DNA of 11,213 nucleotides from DATLFA01 sp039934635. GTDB taxonomy: Bacteria > Actinomycetota > Acidimicrobiia > Acidimicrobiales > WLNW01. Location of the stretch: assembly GCA_039934635.1 (NCBI GenBank), contig JBDTLT010000190.1:1-11213 (forward strand), in the 5' to 3' direction. How positions within the stretch are numbered: the stretch's first letter is position 1; every line of letters begins with the position of its first letter. Of this stretch, positions 6,281 through 11,213 are shown piece by piece. The notes below the pieces were generated by a model. That model had not been told where the DNA came from. It saw only the letters and a program-made list of their open reading frames with translations, and ran no database searches. The translations under genes and the position numbers were made by a program.

Positions 6281-6305
6281 GAAGTCAGCGCGCTATCAGC
6301 GACGG
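6281..6305 (+). repeat. Bipartite element copy 2, upstream of the MMPL transporter
   Basis: GAAGTCAG, six bases (cgcgct), then ATCAGCGACGG. It ends 67 bases before the transporter ATG at 6373, one base different from the spacing of copy 1 to its gene. The sequences on either side of the two copies are not obviously alike, so this is a conserved site rather than a long duplicated block. Confidence 0.6.
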
Positions 6306-6372
6306 GTCAGGCGGCGCGTCGACGATGCCGTTCAGCTTGCGACCGAGCGAGCGCACCAACAAGGGAGAAGTG

Positions 6373-6849
6373 ATGTCAAGGGTTCTGTATCGAATGGGTC
6401 GCAGCGCGGCATTGCATCCGCTGCGAACCCTCGCTCTGTGGGTGGTCCTCGCCGCCCTGATCCTCGTCGCCAAGGGTTCCGTGGGCGGCGAGTTGAGCGA
6501 CACGTTCACGATTCCGGGGGCCGAGAGCCAGCAAGCGCTCGACCTGCTCAAGGATCGTTTCCCGTCGGAGTCCCACGCATCGGGAGACCTCGTGTTCCAC
6601 GTTGCCGACGGCCGACTGTCCGATCCCGGCCCTGCCGCGACGATCGCCGCGGCGCTCACTTCACTGCAGTCCGCTCCGCACGTGACGTCGGTGTCGGACC
6701 CCTTCGACGCGGCGGAGTACACCGTGAGCGACGACGGGCAGACGGCCTTCGCGTCGATCACCTACGACGAGGATCTGATCACAGCGGACATGTTCGCCCA
6801 TACCGAAGCGATCGCGCACGAAGCGCGCAACGCGGGCGTGCAGGTGTAA
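6373..6849 (+). CDS. MMPL transporter, N-terminal part before the internal stop
   Basis: A 158-residue product if translation ends at the TAA. It has one membrane helix (about residues 17-33, TLALWVVLAALILVAKG) followed by the first periplasmic porter subdomain (AESQQALDLL, VTSVSDPFD, and ITYDEDLITADM). It lacks every other helix and the proton-relay residues, so on its own it cannot be a working transporter. An ATG at 6325 in the same frame is unlikely to be the start because AGGGAG immediately precedes the ATG at 6373. Confidence 0.65.
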   Translation: MSRVLYRMGRSAALHPLRTLALWVVLAALILVAKGSVGGELSDTFTIPGAESQQALDLLKDRFPSESHASGDLVFHVADGRLSDPGPAATIAAALTSLQSAPHVTSVSDPFDAAEYTVSDDGQTAFASITYDEDLITADMFAHTEAIAHEARNAGVQV

Positions 6850-6897
6850 CTCACCAGCTCGCTCGTCGCGGAGGAGGGCGGTCCCGAGGGCAGTGAG

Positions 6898-8577
6898 ATG
6901 GTCGGCCTCCTGGTCGCCGTGCTCGTATTGCTCGTGGCCTTCGGCTCGGTCATCGCTATGGGCATCCCCATCGGCACCGCGCTCTTCGGAATTCTCATCG
7001 GCATGACCGGTGTCAGCGTTCTCGCCGGGTTCACCGATGTGCCGAGCGTGTCGCCGATGCTGGCGATGATGATCGGCCTCGGGGTCGGCATCGACTACGC
7101 GCTGTTCGTCGTGACCCGCCATCGTCAAAATCTGCGGGCCGGCATGTCGGTCGAAGATGCGGCGGGCTGGGCCAATGCCACCGCGGGACAAGCCGTCGTA
7201 TTCGCCGGGTTGACCGTCGTCGTCGCCATCCTCGGGTTGCAGTTGAGTGGTCTGCCCGCCGTCACCGCCATGGGATACGCGTGTGCGATCGTCGTGCTCG
7301 TCTCGGTGCTCGTTGCGATCACTTTGCTTCCTGCGTTCCTCGGCTTGGCGGGCCGCAACATCGACCGACTCAAGGTGCCCGGCGTGCGCGAGCACGGACC
7401 GGACCACGCGACGGCGTCGGGTCGATGGGCCAGCCACGTCGGGCATCATCCGTGGCGCTATCTCGTCGGCACCCTCGTGCTGCTCGGCATCTTGGCGGTG
7501 CCCGTCGCGAGCATGCGATTGGGATTCGCCGACGACTCGAACCTCGAGGCAACGTCCACCGAGCGCAAGGCCTACGACCTACTCGCCAATGGTTTCGGCA
7601 CAGGGTTCAACGGACCGCTCGCGATTGTGGTCGATGGCGCAACGCCGGAAATCCTCGACACGGTGACAGCAGCGCTCGCGGCTGACGAACGCATCGCATC
7701 GGTTCAGGCACCGGTGCTCAATACTGATGGCGACGTGGCAGTAGTGACGGCGTTTCCGACGACCTCTCCGCAAGATGAATCGACGGAGCAGTTGGTCAAG
7801 GCGCTGCGGGGACAGTTGCCGTCCGCGGTCGCCGGCACCGGCGCGGTCGTCTTCGTCGGTGGGAACACCGCAGCGGTGATCGACGTGTCGGACCGCATCG
7901 GCGAACGACTGCCGATCTTCATCGGGGCCGTCGTGCTCTTGTCGTTCCTCCTCCTCGTGGTGATGTTCCACTCGATCCTCGTGCCGCTCAAGGCGGCGAT
8001 CATGAATCTGCTCTCGATCGGCGCCGCCTACGGCGTCATCGTGGCGGTCTTCCAATGGGGCTGGGGAAAGAACCTCGTCGGCGTGCACGACACGATGCCG
8101 ATCAACCCGTTCGTCCCGTTGATCATGTTTGCGATCCTGTTCGGCCTGTCGATGGACTACGAAGTGTTCCTGTTGAGCCGGGTTCGTGAGGAGTTCCTCA
8201 AGCATGGCGACGGGCACCAGAGCGTGGTCGACGGGCTCAGCAGTACCGCTCGAGTGATCACCAGCGCGGCACTCATCATGATCAGTGTGTTCGGCGCCTT
8301 CGTGCTCGGCAGCGATCCGATCTTGAAGATGTTCGGGCTCGGACTGGCGACCGCAGTGTTCGTCGACGCCACGCTCGTGCGGATGGTCCTCGTGCCGGCC
8401 ACGATGTCGTTGCTCGGCAGCGCCAACTGGTGGCTGCCGGCGTGGCTCGATCGCATTCTGCCAGTGCTCGATCTCGAGGGCGGCGCAATGGAGCCCGTCT
8501 CGATCGAACTCGATCTCGACGACGACGCAGAGGAATCCGAGCGCCCCGACGCGGCACGCGTACCCGTCGGCGTCTGA
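6898..8577 (+). CDS. MMPL transporter, C-terminal part after the internal stop
   Basis: A 559-residue open frame carrying helices 2-12 and the second porter domain. In order: MVGLLVAVLVLLVAF (helix 2), MIGLGVGIDYALFVVTRHR with the first DY pair, AVVFAGLTVVVAILG, VVLVSVLVAITLLPAF, then helix 7 (YLVGTLVLLGILAVPV), a periplasmic stretch, paired helices around IGAVVLLSFLLLVVMF, FGLSMDYEVFLLSR with the second DY pair, and a final pair ending before an acidic cytosolic tail (DLDDDAEESE). GAGGG at 6886-6890 lies seven bases before the ATG at 6898, so this part could be translated from an internal start 48 bases after the TAA. Homology to the preceding part shows the two once formed one protein. Confidence 0.7.
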   Translation: MVGLLVAVLVLLVAFGSVIAMGIPIGTALFGILIGMTGVSVLAGFTDVPSVSPMLAMMIGLGVGIDYALFVVTRHRQNLRAGMSVEDAAGWANATAGQAVVFAGLTVVVAILGLQLSGLPAVTAMGYACAIVVLVSVLVAITLLPAFLGLAGRNIDRLKVPGVREHGPDHATASGRWASHVGHHPWRYLVGTLVLLGILAVPVASMRLGFADDSNLEATSTERKAYDLLANGFGTGFNGPLAIVVDGATPEILDTVTAALAADERIASVQAPVLNTDGDVAVVTAFPTTSPQDESTEQLVKALRGQLPSAVAGTGAVVFVGGNTAAVIDVSDRIGERLPIFIGAVVLLSFLLLVVMFHSILVPLKAAIMNLLSIGAAYGVIVAVFQWGWGKNLVGVHDTMPINPFVPLIMFAILFGLSMDYEVFLLSRVREEFLKHGDGHQSVVDGLSSTARVITSAALIMISVFGAFVLGSDPILKMFGLGLATAVFVDATLVRMVLVPATMSLLGSANWWLPAWLDRILPVLDLEGGAMEPVSIELDLDDDAEESERPDAARVPVGV

Positions 8578-8603
8578 GGCCGAATTCGCTTGATGCCAAC
8601 ACC

Positions 8604-8635
8604 GTGCCCGCCATCGCAACTGCGGTGGCGGGCAC
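8604..8635. terminator. Strong bidirectional hairpin terminator
   Basis: GTGCCCGCCATCGC, loop AACT, then GCGGTGGCGGGCAC. This is a 14-bp stem whose only non-Watson-Crick pair is a T-G wobble. It lies between the convergent ends of the transporter (8577) and the GGDEF-EAL gene (8650). No T tract follows on either side, but the stem length and position make a shared terminator very likely. Confidence 0.8.
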
Positions 8636-8649
8636 CGGCGCGTTCGCGC

Positions 8650-11213
8650 TCAGCCAACCTTCCAGCGATGCGACGCTGCCAGAAAACGCGTCATGTCGGC
8701 AGCCGGCATCGGACGCGCGAGGTAGAAGCCCTGAGCGCGCCCACAGTGAAGCTGTTCGAGAATCGCGAGTTGTTGCTGAGTCTCGACACCTTCCGCCGTG
8801 ACGTCGAGGCCAAGTGCGGCGGCCATCGCGATGATCGCGGCAACGAGTGCAGAGTCGTGAGGCTCGGTGCCCAACCCGTCGATGAACGATCGGTCCACTT
8901 TCACGCCGTCGACCGGAAACCGCTTGAGATAGCTGAGCGATGAATAGCCCGTCCCGAAGTCGTCGATGGCCAGTCGCAATCCCAGTGCTTTTAGACTGGC
9001 GAGGATCCTCTCGAAGTACTCGACGTCCTCCATGAAAACGCTCTCGGTCAACTCGAGACAGAGATCTTCGGGACGCACGCCGGTGCGCAACAACACGTTC
9101 TCGACGAGTCGAGTGATGCCGGGGGCCAGCATCTGACGGACGGAGACGTTGACCGCCATCGTCAGCGCCGGGGCCGTGACTTGCCATTCGATCAATTGAC
9201 GGCAGGCTGCCTCGAGCACCCACGCGCCGAGGGGAACGATGAGACCAGTGGCCTCGGCAATCGGAATGAAGTCGGCCGGGCTGACGAGCCCGCGCTCGGG
9301 ATGCCGCCACCGCAAGAGTGCTTCGGTGCCAACCATCGTGCCGCTCGAGAGATCGACGATGGGCTGGAAGTGGAGAACGAACTCCTCACGCTCGAGCCCG
9401 CGGCGCAATGCAGATTCGGTCGCCAAGCGCGCCTCGGCCTTGAGCCGCACCGCTTCGTCGAATACCTCGACACGACCTCGACCCCGCTCCTTGGCGCGGT
9501 ACATGGCCGCGTCGGAGTCGCGCAACAAGCTCTCCGGAGTCGCGTGCTCGTCGGAAATCGCGATACCGAGGCTGGCGGTGACATGAACGTCTTGACCACC
9601 GATCACGCACGGCTGACTCAATGCCTCGAGCACCCGTGCCGCGATCTGTGTTGTATCGGCCAGATTGACGTCGTCGCAGACGACGACGAACTCATCGCCA
9701 CCAAAGCGGGCAACCGTGTCCCCCGGTCGAATCGCGCCCGCGATGCGCTCGGCCGCTTGGCGCAACAGATCGTCACCCGACGTATGACCGAGCGAGTCGT
9801 TGACCACCTTGAAGTGATCCACGTCGAGAAAGATCACGCCCACCTGCGTGCCCCTCCGCCGTGAGCCGGCCAGGCCGTGAATCAGCCGGTCGGTGAGCAA
9901 AGCCCGGTTGGGAAGACCAGTGAGCGAATCGTGAAGTGCCTGTTGCACGAGTTCTTCCTCGACCACCTTGCGGACGGTGATGTCCTGCAACTGCGTGAAG
10001 AAGTACTGGGGCGCACCCATCTCGTCGCGCACGAGCGCGATGTTGCACAGCGCCCACACGATGGATCCATCCGGGCGCACATACCGGCGCTGGTCGGCAT
10101 AGGAGTCGTGACCGGGGCCCATTCGCATGAACGCCGCATGCGAGAACGCCACGTCGTCTGGATGGGTGAACTCGGCTGAACGGTGTCCGACGAGTTCGTC
10201 GGCCGACCGACCGAGAAATGAGCACAAGGAAGGGTTCACCCTGGTGGCGATACCGTCGAGATCAGCGATCGCTGCGCCGATGGCAGCCTGTTCGAAGGCG
10301 ATCTCGAAGCGCGACTCGGCCACCCTTTGCTCTCGGTCGGCCTCGACTCGACGGGTCTCGTCCATCATCGTGCCGACGACCTTGACGACGGCACCGTTCT
10401 CGCCGAATTCGGGAACTGATTGTGTGCGCACCCAACGCACCTGTGAGTCGGTCCGGATGATGCGGAAGTCGAGATCGAATGCGACCCGCCGGTTCGCATC
10501 GGTCCTGACGCCGGCGACCATCGCGGCGTCGTCCGGATGCACCATGGAAGTAAAGAGCTCATAGCTCGCCGGCAGCGACGGGTCGAGCCCGAGTATCCGA
10601 GAGTATTCCGCCGACCACGTCAGCTCGCCGGTGAGCACGTCGAACTCGAAGCTGCCGAGATGCGCATTGCTTTGTGCCGCGGCCAACCGTCGCTGGCTCG
10701 TCTCGAGGGCCTGCTGCTCTGCTCGCCGCTGCGTGATGTCGTGGGCGATGACCGATAGCCCGACCACCTTGCCCGTCTCATCGGTTGCGGTCGAGGCAAT
10801 GACGAGCACGTCGACCACGCTGCCGTCCTTGCGCCGGCGGGTGGTTTCGTGACGCTCGTGCGCCCCGCCCGCGTTGAGCCGACCCCGCATTTCTTGCTGC
10901 ACGCCGACCGTGTCGGCGGTTGCAATGAGCGATGCCGGCTGACCGATGGCCTCTTGGGCGGTCCATCCGAAGAGACGCTCGGCCGCACCGTTCCAGGAGG
11001 TGATGATGCCCGAGGTGGTCGTCCCGAAAATCGCGTCACCAGAACCGTCGACGATGGCCGCGAGTTGCTGGCGCGCCGCTTCGCCGGCCTTTCGCTCGGT
11101 GATATCGACGACGACGACCCCGATGCCGATGATCTCCTCGTCCAACGGCACGGGAAAGTAGCTCGTCAACATCGTGGAGATCACCGACGGATCAGCCGAT
11201 GCCGGACCGGTCA
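8650..11213 (-). CDS. PAS-GGDEF-EAL cyclic di-GMP signalling protein, 5'-partial
   Basis: The frame stays open to the right edge, so the true start is outside the window; the GTG at 11184 falls inside a PAS domain. Counting from that GTG (844 residues), the order is: the end of a PAS domain (to about 33, GIGVVVVDITERK), PAS 37-155 (SWNGAAERLFGW), PAS 165-280, PAS 290-408, GGDEF 412-572 and EAL 590-836. The diguanylate cyclase signature RFGGDEF is intact at 493-499, with the inhibitory I-site RPGD at 486-489, exactly five residues before GGDEF. The phosphodiesterase part keeps EALLR (621-625), ELTES, DDFGTGYSS, KVDRSF and AEGVET, so both making and breaking c-di-GMP are possible. No membrane helix is seen in the visible part. 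Input is probably by ligands or cofactors bound to the PAS domains. The gene converges on the transporter and shares a terminator with it. Confidence 0.92.
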   Translation of the reverse strand, partial: TGPASADPSVISTMLTSYFPVPLDEEIIGIGVVVVDITERKAGEAARQQLAAIVDGSGDAIFGTTTSGIITSWNGAAERLFGWTAQEAIGQPASLIATADTVGVQQEMRGRLNAGGAHERHETTRRRKDGSVVDVLVIASTATDETGKVVGLSVIAHDITQRRAEQQALETSQRRLAAAQSNAHLGSFEFDVLTGELTWSAEYSRILGLDPSLPASYELFTSMVHPDDAAMVAGVRTDANRRVAFDLDFRIIRTDSQVRWVRTQSVPEFGENGAVVKVVGTMMDETRRVEADREQRVAESRFEIAFEQAAIGAAIADLDGIATRVNPSLCSFLGRSADELVGHRSAEFTHPDDVAFSHAAFMRMGPGHDSYADQRRYVRPDGSIVWALCNIALVRDEMGAPQYFFTQLQDITVRKVVEEELVQQALHDSLTGLPNRALLTDRLIHGLAGSRRRGTQVGVIFLDVDHFKVVNDSLGHTSGDDLLRQAAERIAGAIRPGDTVARFGGDEFVVVCDDVNLADTTQIAARVLEALSQPCVIGGQDVHVTASLGIAISDEHATPESLLRDSDAAMYRAKERGRGRVEVFDEAVRLKAEARLATESALRRGLEREEFVLHFQPIVDLSSGTMVGTEALLRWRHPERGLVSPADFIPIAEATGLIVPLGAWVLEAACRQLIEWQVTAPALTMAVNVSVRQMLAPGITRLVENVLLRTGVRPEDLCLELTESVFMEDVEYFERILASLKALGLRLAIDDFGTGYSSLSYLKRFPVDGVKVDRSFIDGLGTEPHDSALVAAIIAMAAALGLDVTAEGVETQQQLAILEQLHCGRAQGFYLARPMPAADMTRFLAASHRWKVG

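Larger units (their letters stand above)
6373..8577 (+). pseudogene. MMPL/RND transporter gene interrupted by an in-frame stop
   Basis: A single frame from ATG 6373 to TGA 8575-8577 encodes a complete 12-helix MMPL-type transporter (734 codons before the stop) except for a TAA at 6847-6849, codon 159. Family sequence continues directly across it (NAGVQV, stop, then LTSSLVAEEGGPEGSEM), so no bases are lost or gained. A one-base change from GAA (Glu) would explain the stop. MMPL proteins export lipids, glycolipids or hydrophobic compounds using the proton gradient. The proton-relay DY pairs in helices 4 and 10 are intact (Asp241-Tyr242 and Asp595-Tyr596 in through-numbering). The start is supported by AGGGAG five bases upstream. 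This is either a recent nonsense mutation, a sequencing error or a readthrough case. Confidence 0.7.

Noticed and set aside
7579..8619. 346-codon minus-strand frame opposite the transporter
   Set aside because: His/Arg/Glu-rich shadow of hydrophobic transporter codons; crosses the terminator hairpin; no motifs.
8282..9310. 342-codon minus-strand frame spanning the transporter end and the EAL domain
   Set aside because: Arg-rich frame overlapping the EAL gene in another phase on the same strand, and the terminator; no plausible domain.
1..11213. CRISPR array, tRNA, rRNA, toxin-antitoxin or defence genes
   Set aside because: No regularly spaced repeats, no RNA gene signatures and no recognisable defence domains were seen on either strand.

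Overview
This 11.2-kb window is GC-rich, and its coding regions show strong G/C preference at third codon positions. The gene content is a soil- or freshwater-type actinobacterial set: an HKD-type phospholipase D homologue, a stand-alone STAS protein, an N-acyl-D-amino-acid deacylase-type amidohydrolase, an acyl-CoA dehydrogenase, an MMPL/RND transporter and a PAS-GGDEF-EAL protein. This suits an actinomycete, possibly of the Acidimicrobiia. That placement is inferred from gene families and composition only; no rRNA or other marker is present.

Layout, left to right. Positions 1-290 hold a minus-strand fragment resembling the core of a serine recombinase, without its catalytic N-terminus. Its stop overlaps the ATG of a possible gene running off the left edge. 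A phospholipase D family gene follows on + (290-1885). Positions 1886-2157 have no convincing gene but carry several perfect inverted repeats. A minus-strand block then runs, in transcription order, from an acyl-CoA dehydrogenase (4741-5919) to a 200-base gap with a possible frameshifted small gene, an amidohydrolase (2829-4526), a hairpin, a STAS anti-sigma-antagonist-like gene (2260-2562) and a 23-residue membrane peptide (2158-2229).

From 6099 the direction reverses. A 54-codon two-helix membrane protein (6099-6263) precedes an MMPL transporter gene (6373-8577) that is split by one in-frame TAA at codon 159. A strong bidirectional hairpin terminator (8604-8635) separates it from a convergent PAS-GGDEF-EAL gene (8650 to the right edge) whose 5' end lies outside the window.

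The most notable non-coding signal is a bipartite element, GAAGTCAG-N6-ATCAGCGACGG. It occurs exactly twice in my reading, once ahead of the 54-aa membrane protein and once ahead of the transporter, ending 66 and 67 bases before the respective start codons. This suggests the two genes share a promoter or operator.

The enzymes suggest fatty-acyl or other acyl-CoA oxidation together with deacylation of N-acyl amino acids, beside membrane lipid functions (phospholipase D, MMPL) and signalling modules (STAS, c-di-GMP). I see no defence system, CRISPR array, tRNA or rRNA. The less usual items are the broken transporter, the twin element, two very small membrane proteins and the recombinase remnant.
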